Source: Pseudomonas sp. BGI-2
GTDB taxonomy: Bacteria; Pseudomonadota; Gammaproteobacteria; Pseudomonadales; Pseudomonadaceae
Assembly (NCBI RefSeq): GCF_004310295.1
Contig: NZ_SISB01000002.1
Location: 1 to 64,000 of the forward strand
Length of the DNA stretch: 64,000 nt
Reading direction: 5' to 3'
The translations under genes and the position numbers were made by a program. The notes below the pieces were generated by a model. That model saw only the letters and a program-made list of their open reading frames with translations, was not told the DNA's origin and ran no database searches. Shown one piece after another: positions 7,750 to 17,018 of the stretch; the stretch's first letter is position 1; each line of letters begins with the position of its first letter.

Positions 7750-9717
7750 TTACAGCAAGATGGTGCGGATGTCTGCCAGCAGGTCGCTCAGACGCTTGGT
7801 GAAGCGTGCAGCAGCGGCGCCGTTGATCACACGGTGATCGTAGGACAGCGACAGGGGCAGCATCAGTTTCGGCTGGAAGGCTTTGCCGTCCCAGACTGGC
7901 TGGATGGTTGCCTTGGAAACACCGAGGATCGCCACTTCCGGCGCGTTGACGATCGGCGTGAAGCCGGTGCCGCCAATGTGGCCGAGGCTGGAAATGGTGA
8001 AGCAGGCGCCTTGCATGTCGTCAGCGGTGAGCTTTTTGTCGCGAGCTTTGGCGGCCAGTACGGCGGCTTCGGCTGCCAGTTGCAACAGGCTCTTCTGGTC
8101 GACGTTCTTGATGACCGGTACCAGCAGGCCTTCAGGGGTGTCGACCGCGAAGCCGATGTTCACGTACTTCTTGCGGATGATCGCTTTGCCGCTCGGTGCC
8201 AGCGAACTGTTGAAGTCCGGCAGTTCCTTGAGCAGGTGCGCGCACGACTTGAGCAACAGCGGCAGGATGGTCAGCTTGACGCCAGCCTTCTCTGCAACGG
8301 CTTTCTGAGCGATACGGAACGCTTCCAGGTCGGTGATATCAGCCGAATCGAACTGAGTCACGTGCGGAATGTTCAGCCAGCTGCGATGCAGGCTCGACGC
8401 GCCGATTTGCATCAGGCGGGTCATCGGCACTTCTTCGGTTTCACCGAAGCGGCTGAAGTCCACGACCGGAATCGGCGGGATGCCCGCGCCGCCGGTTGCG
8501 CCAGCAGCAGCGGCCGGTGCTTCCTTGGCCTTCTGCATCATGGCTTTGACGTAAACCTGCACGTCTTCTTTCAGCACACGACCGTGCGGGCCGCTTGCGC
8601 CGACCGCGCTCAGCTCGACGCCGAATTCACGGGCCAGTTGGCGTACAGCCGGGCCGGCGTGAACCTTCGCGCCCGGCTTGGCCGGAGCCGCCGCCGATGC
8701 GGCAGGCGCAGCGGCAGCTGGAGCAGCTTCAGCCTTGGCCGCCGCGGGTGCAGCAGCAGGAGCGGCGGCCGGAGCCGGTGCCGCAGCAGGCGCAGCACCT
8801 TTGACTTTCAGCTTCAGGATCAGGTCGCCAGTACCGACTTCGTCATCCAGCTTGACGGAAACGCTTTCCACCACGCCAGCGGCAGGCGATGGAATTTCCA
8901 TGCTCGCCTTGTCGGATTCCAGGGTAATCAGCGACTGATCGGCGGTGACGGTGTCGCCAGCCTTGACCAGCACTTCGATGATCTTGGCCTTGCCCGACGA
9001 ACCGATGTCCGGGACATGAATGTCCTGAACGCTGTCCGCAACCGGTGCAGCCGCCGGGGCCGCAGCGGCTGGCGCCGGAGCAGCGGCAGCAGGCGCAGCG
9101 GCCTGAGCTGGCGCGGCAGCAGCAGGGGCCGCAGCCCCCGCCACTTTCAGGACCAGAATCAGGTCGCCGGTGCCGACTTCGTCGTTGAGCTTGACGCTGA
9201 TGCTTTCGACCACGCCAGCGGCGGGCGAAGGGATTTCCATGCTGGCCTTGTCGGATTCCAGAGTGATCAGCGACTGATCAGCCTCGACCGTGTCGCCGAC
9301 CTTGACCTGGATCTCGATGATCTGAGCCTTGCCCGCCGAACCGATGTCCGGCACGTTCACTTGCTGGGAAGCGGCAGCAGCAGGTGCGGCAGCAGGCGCT
9401 GGAGCGGCGGCAGGAGCAGCAGCCGGTTTGGCTTCAGCTTTTGCAGCCGGCGCAGCGGCAGCCGCAGGGGCCGCAGTAGCGGCACCTTCGACTTCCAGCT
9501 CCAGCAGTTCGTCGCCTTCTTTCAGGCGATCGCCCAGCTTCACTTTCAGACTCTTGATGGTGCCGGCCTTCGGCGCAGGCACTTCCATGCTCGCCTTGTC
9601 CGACTCAAGCGTCAGGATGCTCTGGTCGGCTTCGATACGGTCGCCGACCTTCACAAACAGTTCAATTACTTCACCTTCACCGCTGCCGATGTCAGGTACG
9701 CGAATGAGTTCGCTCAC
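7750..9717 (-). CDS. aceF: Pyruvate dehydrogenase E2, dihydrolipoamide acetyltransferase
   Basis: Core of the pyruvate dehydrogenase complex; it moves acetyl groups from lipoyl-lysine to CoA. The 655-residue protein has three lipoyl domains, each with ESDKASME around the lipoylated Lys (the first at residue 41), joined by long Ala/Pro linkers. A peripheral-subunit-binding domain (AGPAVRQLAREFGVEL, about 355-390) and the acetyltransferase domain follow. The active-site motif is SYDHRVINGA; Asn in place of the usual Asp fits the Azotobacter vinelandii E2p enzyme, where I recall His610 and Asn614 as catalytic. The start is a GTG 11 bases after the aceE stop, with GGAG ahead of it, so the two are co-transcribed. 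Confidence 0.97.
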   Translation of the reverse strand: MSELIRVPDIGSGEGEVIELFVKVGDRIEADQSILTLESDKASMEVPAPKAGTIKSLKVKLGDRLKEGDELLELEVEGAATAAPAAAAAPAAKAEAKPAAAPAAAPAPAAAPAAAASQQVNVPDIGSAGKAQIIEIQVKVGDTVEADQSLITLESDKASMEIPSPAAGVVESISVKLNDEVGTGDLILVLKVAGAAAPAAAAPAQAAAPAAAAPAPAAAAPAAAPVADSVQDIHVPDIGSSGKAKIIEVLVKAGDTVTADQSLITLESDKASMEIPSPAAGVVESVSVKLDDEVGTGDLILKLKVKGAAPAAAPAPAAAPAAAPAAAKAEAAPAAAAPAASAAAPAKPGAKVHAGPAVRQLAREFGVELSAVGASGPHGRVLKEDVQVYVKAMMQKAKEAPAAAAGATGGAGIPPIPVVDFSRFGETEEVPMTRLMQIGASSLHRSWLNIPHVTQFDSADITDLEAFRIAQKAVAEKAGVKLTILPLLLKSCAHLLKELPDFNSSLAPSGKAIIRKKYVNIGFAVDTPEGLLVPVIKNVDQKSLLQLAAEAAVLAAKARDKKLTADDMQGACFTISSLGHIGGTGFTPIVNAPEVAILGVSKATIQPVWDGKAFQPKLMLPLSLSYDHRVINGAAAARFTKRLSDLLADIRTILL

Positions 9718-9728
9718 AGAGTGTCTCC

Positions 9729-12374
9729 TCAGCAGTCCAGTGGGTTGCGTTTTTCCGGGTTGATCCCGAACTTGGCGATGGCTTCAGACACCACTTTAGG
9801 TTCGATATCACCACGGTCAGCCAGTGCTTCCAGGGCTGCCAACACCACGAATTGACGATCGACTTCGAAGAAGTGACGCAGCTTCTTGCGGCTGTCACTG
9901 CGGCCGAAACCGTCGGTGCCCAGGACTTTGAATTCCTTGGACGGGACCCACTGACGAATTTGCTCAGCGAACAGCTTCATGTAGTCGGTAGAGGCGATGA
10001 CCGGACCTTTACGGCCATTCAGGCACTCTTCGACATAGCTCAGTTTAGGCTTCTGGCCCGGGTGCAGACGGTTGGTGCGCTCGACGGCCAGGCCATCGCG
10101 ACGCAGTTCGTTGAAGCTGGTAACGCTCCAGACGTCGGCGGCAACGTTGAACTCTTCACGCAGGATCTTCGCCGCTTCACGGACTTCGCGCAGGATGGTG
10201 CCGGAGCCCATCAGCTGAACGTGGTGCGCCGCTTCGCGGGTGTCTTCTTCGAGCAGGTACATGCCCTTGATGATGCCTTCCTCGACACCGGCCGGCATGG
10301 CTGGCTGCTGGTAGGACTCGTTCATCACGGTGATGTAGTAGAAAACGTCCTGCTGCTCTTCGGTCATCTTCTTCATGCCGTCCTGGATGATCACCGCCAG
10401 CTCGTAGCCGTAGGTTGGATCAAAGGTGCGGCAGTTCGGGATGGTGCCAGCCAGGATGTGGCTGTGACCGTCTTCGTGTTGCAGGCCTTCGCCGTTCAGT
10501 GTGGTTCTGCCGGCGGTGCCGCCTATCAGGAAGCCACGGGTGCGGCTGTCGCCAGCGGCCCAGGCGAGGTCGCCGATACGCTGGAAGCCGAACATCGAGT
10601 AGAAGATGTAGAACGGCAGCATTGGCTGGTTGTGGCTGGAGTACGACGTACCGGCAGCGATGAAGGAGCTCATGGCGCCCGCTTCGTTGATGCCTTCTTC
10701 GAGGATCTGGCCCTTCTTGTCTTCCTTGTAGAACATCACCTGGTCTTTATCGACTGGCTCGTAGAGCTGGCCGACGGACGAGTAGATGCCCAACTGACGG
10801 AACATGCCTTCCATACCGAAGGTACGGGCTTCGTCCGGGATGATCGGGACGATGCGCGAGCCGATTTCCTTGTCCTTGACCAGCTGCGCCAGGATCCGCA
10901 CGAAGGCCATGGTGGTGGAGATTTCACGGTCGCCCGAACCATCCAGGATTGCCTTGAGGGTATCCAGTGGCGGGGTCGGAATGTCGAAGCTTTTGGCACG
11001 ACGCTGTGGCACGAAACCGCCCAGTGCAGTGCGACGCTCGCTCAGATAGCGGGCTTCGGCGCTGCCTTCTTCGGGTTTGAAGAACGGCAGGTTTTCCAGC
11101 TCGGAGTCTTTAACCGGAATGTCGAAACGATCGCGGAACAACTTCAGGCTTTCAACATCAACCTTCTTGGTGTTGTGCGCGGTGTTTTTCGCTTCGCCGG
11201 CACCAGTGCCATAACCTTTGATGGTCTTGGCCAGGATGACGGTCGGTTGTTCTTTGTGGTTGACCGCTTCGTGGTACGCCGCGTAGACCTTGTACGGGTC
11301 GTGGCCGCCACGGTTGAGCTTCCAGATCTCGTCGTCGGACAAGTCTGCAACCATCGCCTTGAGTTCTGGCGAGTTGAAGAAGTGTTCACGCACGAACGCG
11401 CCGTCTTTGGCTTTGTAGTTCTGGTACTCGCCGTCGATGACTTCGTCCATGCGACGTTGCAGGATGCCGTCGACGTCTTTGGCCAGCAGTGGGTCCCAGA
11501 AACGGCCCCAGATGACTTTGGTCACGTTCCACTGAGCACCGCGGAACACGCCTTCGAGTTCCTGAATGATCTTGCCGTTGCCGCGAACCGGGCCGTCGAG
11601 GCGCTGCAGGTTGCAGTTAATGACGAAGATCAGGTTGTCGAGCTTCTCGCGGCCAGCCAGCGAGATCGCGCCCAGGGATTCCGGCTCGTCGCACTCGCCG
11701 TCGCCCAGGAAGCACCAGACTTTTTGCTTACCTTCAGGGATGAAGCCACGGGCTTCCAGGTACTTCATGAAGCGTGCCTGGTAGATCGCCTGGATCGGGC
11801 CCAGACCCATGGATACGGTCGGGAACTGCCAGAAATCGGGCATCAGCCACGGGTGCGGATAGGACGACAAGCCCTGGCCGTCGACTTCCTGGCGGAAGTT
11901 GTTCATCTGGTCTTCGGTGATGCGGCCTTCCATGAACGCACGGGCGTAAACGCCTGGCGAGGTGTGACCCTGGAAGTAGATCAGGTCGCCGCCGTGTTCG
12001 TCGGTCGGGGCCTGGAAGAAATAGTTGAAGCCAATGTCATAGAGGGTGGCGCTGGAGGCGAAGCTGGAGATGTGACCGCCCAGGTCCGAATCTTTCAGGT
12101 TCGTACGCATCACCATGGCCATCGCGTTCCAGCGTACCAACGAGCGAATGCGGCGTTCCATGAACAGGTCGCCAGGCATGCGTGCTTCGTGGGTAACGGG
12201 GATGGTGTTGCGGTATGGCGTGGTGATGGCGTAAGGCAACTGCGAACCGCTGCGGGTTGCGAGTTCACCCATACGGGTCATCAGATAGTGAGCGCGGTCT
12301 TCGCCTTCTTTGTCGAGAACCGATTCCAGGGCGTCCAGCCATTCCTGGGTTTCGACGGGATCGAGGTCTTGCAT
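9729..12374 (-). CDS. aceE: Pyruvate dehydrogenase E1, homodimeric type
   Basis: Thiamine-diphosphate enzyme that decarboxylates pyruvate and acetylates the lipoyl groups of AceF. The 881-residue length fits homodimeric E1 (about 885). The thiamine diphosphate motif begins GDGECDEPE and ends in NCN about 30 residues later. GHTSPGVYARAF, YGTGAGEAKNTAHNTKK and the C-terminal ATDG-like LGTDGFGRSDSR are E1p blocks. The ATG has GGAG at 7 bases. It is first gene of aceE-aceF, leftward, and divergent from glnE across about 380 bases that hold two identical palindromes. Confidence 0.97.
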   Translation of the reverse strand: MQDLDPVETQEWLDALESVLDKEGEDRAHYLMTRMGELATRSGSQLPYAITTPYRNTIPVTHEARMPGDLFMERRIRSLVRWNAMAMVMRTNLKDSDLGGHISSFASSATLYDIGFNYFFQAPTDEHGGDLIYFQGHTSPGVYARAFMEGRITEDQMNNFRQEVDGQGLSSYPHPWLMPDFWQFPTVSMGLGPIQAIYQARFMKYLEARGFIPEGKQKVWCFLGDGECDEPESLGAISLAGREKLDNLIFVINCNLQRLDGPVRGNGKIIQELEGVFRGAQWNVTKVIWGRFWDPLLAKDVDGILQRRMDEVIDGEYQNYKAKDGAFVREHFFNSPELKAMVADLSDDEIWKLNRGGHDPYKVYAAYHEAVNHKEQPTVILAKTIKGYGTGAGEAKNTAHNTKKVDVESLKLFRDRFDIPVKDSELENLPFFKPEEGSAEARYLSERRTALGGFVPQRRAKSFDIPTPPLDTLKAILDGSGDREISTTMAFVRILAQLVKDKEIGSRIVPIIPDEARTFGMEGMFRQLGIYSSVGQLYEPVDKDQVMFYKEDKKGQILEEGINEAGAMSSFIAAGTSYSSHNQPMLPFYIFYSMFGFQRIGDLAWAAGDSRTRGFLIGGTAGRTTLNGEGLQHEDGHSHILAGTIPNCRTFDPTYGYELAVIIQDGMKKMTEEQQDVFYYITVMNESYQQPAMPAGVEEGIIKGMYLLEEDTREAAHHVQLMGSGTILREVREAAKILREEFNVAADVWSVTSFNELRRDGLAVERTNRLHPGQKPKLSYVEECLNGRKGPVIASTDYMKLFAEQIRQWVPSKEFKVLGTDGFGRSDSRKKLRHFFEVDRQFVVLAALEALADRGDIEPKVVSEAIAKFGINPEKRNPLDC

Positions 12375-12485
12375 GGCTTGCTCCAGGGCGGAAAGGCTTC
12401 CAGAATCGGTTGCCTGAGTTTGCGACTGGCCTTGTGGGCAGACGATATAAATTCTTGGATTGCCGAGAGGTTGTTCCGGCGGCGT

Positions 12486-12550
12486 GTAGTTTTACTACAA
12501 ATCATCGGGCATTTCAGCCTTTCGAATGTATATACGAGTAGTAAAACTAC
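12486..12550. promoter_or_regulatory. Paired 13-bp palindromic operators upstream of aceE
   Basis: GTAGTTTTACTAC (12486-12498) and GTAGTAAAACTAC (12538-12550) are each palindromic around three central bases and are the exact reverse complement of each other. Their centres are 52 bp apart, about five helical turns, and they lie 110-180 bases before the aceE ATG. This suggests one dimeric regulator binding twice. I recall RccR (RpiR family) controlling aceE in P. fluorescens, and the half-site spacing would also suit a GntR/FadR-type protein; the sequence does not decide which. The rest of the gap (12375-12757) showed no ORF, and no promoter could be set with confidence. Confidence 0.72.
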
Positions 12551-12757
12551 AGATGAGCGGCTTGTGGCCTCCGGCTGCGTTGTGAGAATAATCGTTAAGG
12601 TTGGTCTTTTGCCAACCGAAAAAGGTGAAAGCTTGATGCTGTCTGCCAAAAAGAAACAGATTTCAGCTATTTCTAACCTTTGTTCGACAGTCGATCACGT
12701 AGTGCGATTTGAGAATTCACTACATGCCGCCCTCTACACGCCGATCAAGGATAGACC

Positions 12758-15697
12758 ATGAGCCTTCCTCCGCTTGCCGAACTGCCCGGCATTCTCCTGC
12801 CGTTTGTCACCCGCGCCGAGCAGTCATTCCGCACCGCCGTTGGCGAGTTGGAAGACGACCATGGCCTGTCTGCCTGGACGCCTGAACGCTGGGCGCGCTT
12901 TGCCCGCGTCACCGCCGCCAGCGACTTCGTGACTGAACAGAGTGTGCGTGACCCTTTGATGTTGCTGGCACTGGTGCAGTCCGGCGAACTGGATCGCAGC
13001 TTTGCCCCCGGTGAGTTGTGCGGGCAGATCGCGGCGGCAGTGAATGCGGCCGAAACCGAAGACGAGCTCGGTCGTGCCTTGCGCCGTCAGCGAACCCGCC
13101 AACAAGTGCGCATCATCTGGCGCGACCTGACCCGCCAGGCTGATCTGGTTCAGACATGTCGCGACCTCTCGGACATGGCCGATGCCAGTATCGATCAGGC
13201 CTATCAGTGGTTGTACGCGCGTCATTGCCAGCAGTTCGGTGTGCCGACCAGCCGGCGCAGCGGCGAGCCGCAACAGATGGTCATCCTGGGCATGGGCAAG
13301 CTCGGCGCAGTGGAACTCAATCTGTCGTCGGACATCGACCTGATCTTTGCCTACCCCGAAGGCGGGGAGACCGTCGGCATGAAGCGCTCGCTGGATAACC
13401 AGGAATTTTTCATCCGGCTCGGCCAGCGCCTGATCAAGGCGCTGGACCCGATGACCGTCGACGGTTTTGTGTTTCGCGTCGACATGCGCCTGCGACCTTA
13501 CGGCTCGGCCGGTGCCTTGGTGCTGAGCTTCAACGCGCTGGAGCAGTATTACCAGGATCAGGGCCGCGACTGGGAACGCTACGCGATGATCAAGTCGCGG
13601 GTGGTGGCTGGCGATCAAGTGGCCGGCGCGCAACTGCAAGAGATGCTGCGCCCGTTCGTTTACCGGCGTTACCTCGACTTCTCGGCGATCGAGGCGCTGC
13701 GCACCATGAAGCAGCTGATCCAGCAGGAAGTGCGGCGCAAAGGCATGGCCGACAACATCAAGCTTGGATCGGGTGGCATCCGCGAAGTGGAGTTTATCGC
13801 CCAGGCGTTTCAGCTGATCCACGGCGGCCGCGACCTGAGCCTGCAGCAACGCCCTCTATTAAAAGTACTGAACACCCTGGAAGGTCAGGGCTACCTGCCG
13901 CCGGCGGTGGTCAGCGAGTTGCGCGAAGGCTACGAATTCCTGCGTTACACCGAGCATGCGATCCAGGCGATTGCTGATCGTCAGACCCAAATGCTGCCAG
14001 ACGGCGCGCAGGATCAGGCGCGCATTGCCTTTATGTTGGGCTTCGCTGACTGGGAGGCTTTCCATGAGCAGCTGATGTATTGGCGTGGTCGCGTGGCCTG
14101 GCACTTCGGTCAGGTGATTGCCGATCCCGATGAAGAGGAAGGCACTGAAAGCGAAGTGGTGGTCGGCGGTGAATGGCTGCCGCTTTGGGAAGAGGCCCAG
14201 GATGAAGAGGCCGCTTGCCGCCAGTTGGAAGAGGGCGGTTTTGCCGATGCCACCAAGGCCTTGAAGGCGTTGGCCGGTTTGCGCAGCAGCCCGCAGTTGC
14301 GCGCGATGCAACGCTTGGGGCGCGAACGCCTCGATGCGTTTATTCCGCGGTTGCTGGCTCAGGCTGTCGAGCATGCCAATCCGGATCTGGTGCTGGAACG
14401 TGTGCTGCCGCTGGTTGAAGCGGTGGCCCGTCGCTCCGCGTATCTGGTGTTGCTGACCGAGAACCCCGGCGCGCTGCGACGCTTGCTGACCTTGTGCGCC
14501 GCGAGCCCGTGGATCGCTGAGCAGATCACTCGCTTCCCGCTGCTGCTCGACGAATTGCTCAACGAAGGCCGGCTTTTCAAGCCGCCCCTGGCGCCGGAAC
14601 TGGCCGCCGAATTGCGCGAGCGTCTGACGCGGATTCCCGAAGACGACCTCGAGCAACAAATGGAAGCCCTGCGCCATTTCAAACTGGCGCACCGCTTGCG
14701 GGTCGCCGCTTCGGAAATCGCCGGCAGCCTGCCGTTGATGAAAGTCAGCGATTACCTGACCTGGCTCGCCGAAGCGATTCTCGAACAAGTGCTGGCCCTG
14801 GCCTGGCGCCAGACCGTGGCCAAATACGGCGCGCCGCTGCGTACCGACGGCACTTTGTGCAATCCCGGCTTCATCATTGTCGGTTACGGGAAAGTCGGCG
14901 GGCTGGAACTGGGGCATGGTTCGGACCTGGACCTGGTGTTCATCCACGATGGCGATCCGCAGGCGGAAACCGACGGGCCGAAGCCTATCGACGGTGCGCA
15001 ATTCTTCACCCGGCTGGGGCAACGGATCATTCATTTGATTACGACCCAGACCAACTCCGGCCAATTGTATGAAGTCGATATGCGCCTGCGACCTTCCGGT
15101 GCCTCGGGGTTGCTGGTGAGTTCGGTGGGGGCGTTTGCCCGGTATCAGGAAAACGAAGCCTGGACCTGGGAACACCAGGCGCTGGTACGGGCGCGGGTGC
15201 TGGTCGGCAGTCAGGATGTCGGCCTGGCGTTCGAGAAGGTCCGCGCGGCGATATTGGGCAAGTCGCGCGACCTCGCGACCTTGCGCCAGGAGGTGAGCGA
15301 GATGCGCGCCAAGATGCGCGATAACCTCGGTAGCAAGAGCACCGCGGCCGGCACCGCGGCAAACGCCTTCGAGGCCTCGGCGCCGTTCGATCTCAAGCAG
15401 GACGCCGGAGGTATCGTCGATATTGAATTTATGGTGCAATACGCGGCCCTGGCGTGGTCCGAAACACACCCGCCATTGCTGCGCTGGACGGACAACATCC
15501 GCATTCTGGAAGAGCTGGAGAACGAAGGGCTGATGCCTGCCGAAGACGCCAGCTTGCTGCGCGAGGCCTATAAAGCCTACCGCTCCGCCGCGCACCGGCA
15601 GGCCTTGCAGAAGGACGCGGGGGTGATACCGGGCGACCAGTTCGCGGACGAACGGCGGCAGGTATTACGGATCTGGCGCGAGCTGGGGCTAAGCTGA
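12758..15697 (+). CDS. glnE: Glutamine synthetase adenylyltransferase/deadenylylase
   Basis: Bifunctional enzyme that adds AMP to glutamine synthetase and removes it, tuning nitrogen assimilation in response to PII and glutamine. The 979-residue protein holds two nucleotidyltransferase domains. The N-terminal deadenylylase domain has LSSDIDLIFAYPE (about 190-200). The C-terminal adenylyltransferase domain has GHGSDLDLVFIHDGD (about 722-736). A regulatory helical linker lies between them. Length fits the family (about 950-980). The ATG is 381 bases from the divergent aceE start. Confidence 0.97.
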   Translation: MSLPPLAELPGILLPFVTRAEQSFRTAVGELEDDHGLSAWTPERWARFARVTAASDFVTEQSVRDPLMLLALVQSGELDRSFAPGELCGQIAAAVNAAETEDELGRALRRQRTRQQVRIIWRDLTRQADLVQTCRDLSDMADASIDQAYQWLYARHCQQFGVPTSRRSGEPQQMVILGMGKLGAVELNLSSDIDLIFAYPEGGETVGMKRSLDNQEFFIRLGQRLIKALDPMTVDGFVFRVDMRLRPYGSAGALVLSFNALEQYYQDQGRDWERYAMIKSRVVAGDQVAGAQLQEMLRPFVYRRYLDFSAIEALRTMKQLIQQEVRRKGMADNIKLGSGGIREVEFIAQAFQLIHGGRDLSLQQRPLLKVLNTLEGQGYLPPAVVSELREGYEFLRYTEHAIQAIADRQTQMLPDGAQDQARIAFMLGFADWEAFHEQLMYWRGRVAWHFGQVIADPDEEEGTESEVVVGGEWLPLWEEAQDEEAACRQLEEGGFADATKALKALAGLRSSPQLRAMQRLGRERLDAFIPRLLAQAVEHANPDLVLERVLPLVEAVARRSAYLVLLTENPGALRRLLTLCAASPWIAEQITRFPLLLDELLNEGRLFKPPLAPELAAELRERLTRIPEDDLEQQMEALRHFKLAHRLRVAASEIAGSLPLMKVSDYLTWLAEAILEQVLALAWRQTVAKYGAPLRTDGTLCNPGFIIVGYGKVGGLELGHGSDLDLVFIHDGDPQAETDGPKPIDGAQFFTRLGQRIIHLITTQTNSGQLYEVDMRLRPSGASGLLVSSVGAFARYQENEAWTWEHQALVRARVLVGSQDVGLAFEKVRAAILGKSRDLATLRQEVSEMRAKMRDNLGSKSTAAGTAANAFEASAPFDLKQDAGGIVDIEFMVQYAALAWSETHPPLLRWTDNIRILEELENEGLMPAEDASLLREAYKAYRSAAHRQALQKDAGVIPGDQFADERRQVLRIWRELGLS

Positions 15698-15724
15698 AAC
15701 CGGACAGTGGCAGCACCGAATACC

Positions 15725-15908
15725 CCTGTAGGAGTGAGCCTGCTCGCGATAGCAGAGTGTCAGTCACCCTCGATGCTGGAGTGATGGCCTTATCGCGAGC
15801 AGGCTCGCTCCTACAGGTGATCTGCGTTGTTTTGTAGATTTTGGCAGCTAAGCTGCACCGCACTGGATGTGCACCAATACCCAATGTGGGAGCAAGCTTG
15901 CTCCCACA
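15725..15908. repeat. REP pair plus a 24-bp perfect palindrome
   Basis: CCTGTAGGAGTGAGCCTGCTCGCGATA (27 bases, given in parts: CCTGTAGGAGTGAGCC then TGCTCGCGATA) at 15725-15751 is inverted at 15791-15817. A second unit at 15885-15908 is the perfect palindrome formed by TGTGGGAGCAAG and its complement. Each unit is followed by nearly the same 20 bases (GATCTGC..TGTTTTGTAGA). No coding signal was seen between glnE and waaF; the ilvE gene that I recall at this place in P. aeruginosa is absent. Confidence 0.85.
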
Positions 15909-15982
15909 GTAGATCTGCAGTGTTTTGTAGAATTCTCGAGGCGGGGAGGCGTATGCCTCCCCGGTTCGTTTTTGGAAACCAC

Positions 15983-17017
15983 ATGAAAATTCTGATCGTT
16001 GGGCCCAGTTGGGTCGGTGACATGGTGATGGCGCAGACACTGTTTCAGTGTCTCAAGCAACGCCACCCGCAATGCGAAATCGACGTCCTGGCCCCCGAGT
16101 GGAGCCGGCCGATCCTGGAGCGCATGCCCGAAGTCCGTCAGGCCTTGAGCTTTCCGCTCGGCCACGGTGCCTTGGAGCTGGCGACGCGTCGGCGTATCGG
16201 CAAATCCCTGGCCGGCCAGTACGACCAGGCGATCCTGCTGCCTAACTCCTTGAAATCGGCGCTGGTGCCGTTCTTCGCCGGCATCCCGAAACGCACCGGC
16301 TGGCGTGGCGAGTTCCGCTACGGCCTGCTCAATGACGTGCGCACCCTGGATAAAGAACGTTATCCGCTGATGATCGAGCGCTTCATGGCGCTGGCTTATG
16401 AGCGCGGTACAGAGCTGCCGACACCGTATCCACGGCCGAGCCTGCAGATCGACCCGGTCACCCGCGAGGCGGCGCTGGCCAAGTTCGGTCTGGCCCTCGA
16501 CCGCCCTGTGTTGGTCCTGTGCCCCGGCGCCGAGTTCGGCGAATCCAAACGCTGGCCGTCCGAGCACTACGCCAAGGTCGCCGAAGCGAAGATCCGCGAA
16601 GGCTGGCAAGTCTGGTTGTTCGGTTCGAAAAACGATCACGCGGTCGGCGAAGACATCCGCGCGCGGCTGATTCCCGGCCTGCGTGAAGAGTCGGTGAACC
16701 TCAGCGGCGGCACCTCTCTGGCCGAAGCCATCGACCTGATGTCCTGCGCCGATGCGGTGGTGTCCAACGACTCCGGCCTGATGCACGTCGCCGCCGCGCT
16801 CAACCGCCCGCTGGTGGCGGTTTACGGCTCGACGTCGCCGGGCTTCACGCCACCCTTGGCCGAGCACGTCGAGATCGTGCGCCTGGGCCTCGAATGCAGC
16901 CCTTGCTTCGATCGCACCTGCCGCTTCGGACATTACAACTGCCTGCGCCAGCTCATGCCGCAAGCGGTGAACGAAGCCTTGCAGCGGTTGCAGGGCACTG
17001 TGGTCGAGGTCAAATAG
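15983..17017 (+). CDS. waaF: ADP-heptose:LPS heptosyltransferase II
   Basis: Adds the second heptose of the LPS inner core at the cytoplasmic face of the inner membrane. The 344-residue GT9 protein begins MKILIVGPSWVGDMVMAQ, the standard WaaF opening. It has the ADP-heptose-binding block SNDSGLMHVAAALNRP and YGSTSPGFTPP near the C-terminus. The open frame extends upstream to 15827, but that part runs through a repeat and has no family match, so the ATG at 15983 is chosen. It is first of the rightward core series, with waaC two bases after it. Confidence 0.96.
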   Translation: MKILIVGPSWVGDMVMAQTLFQCLKQRHPQCEIDVLAPEWSRPILERMPEVRQALSFPLGHGALELATRRRIGKSLAGQYDQAILLPNSLKSALVPFFAGIPKRTGWRGEFRYGLLNDVRTLDKERYPLMIERFMALAYERGTELPTPYPRPSLQIDPVTREAALAKFGLALDRPVLVLCPGAEFGESKRWPSEHYAKVAEAKIREGWQVWLFGSKNDHAVGEDIRARLIPGLREESVNLSGGTSLAEAIDLMSCADAVVSNDSGLMHVAAALNRPLVAVYGSTSPGFTPPLAEHVEIVRLGLECSPCFDRTCRFGHYNCLRQLMPQAVNEALQRLQGTVVEVK

Positions 17018-17018
17018 T

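Noticed and set aside
7669..9855. 728-codon open frame opposite aceF
   Set aside because: Composition mirrors the Ala/Pro linkers and lipoyl repeats of aceF; it runs through the aceEF terminator hairpins.
9852..12761. 969-codon open frame opposite aceE
   Set aside because: It is an antisense shadow of aceE, produced by high GC and low stop frequency; no domain is recognisable, and the aceE frame has full family motifs.
15827..15982. N-terminal extension of the waaF frame
   Set aside because: It passes through a palindromic repeat; WaaF proteins begin at MKILIVGPSWVGD.
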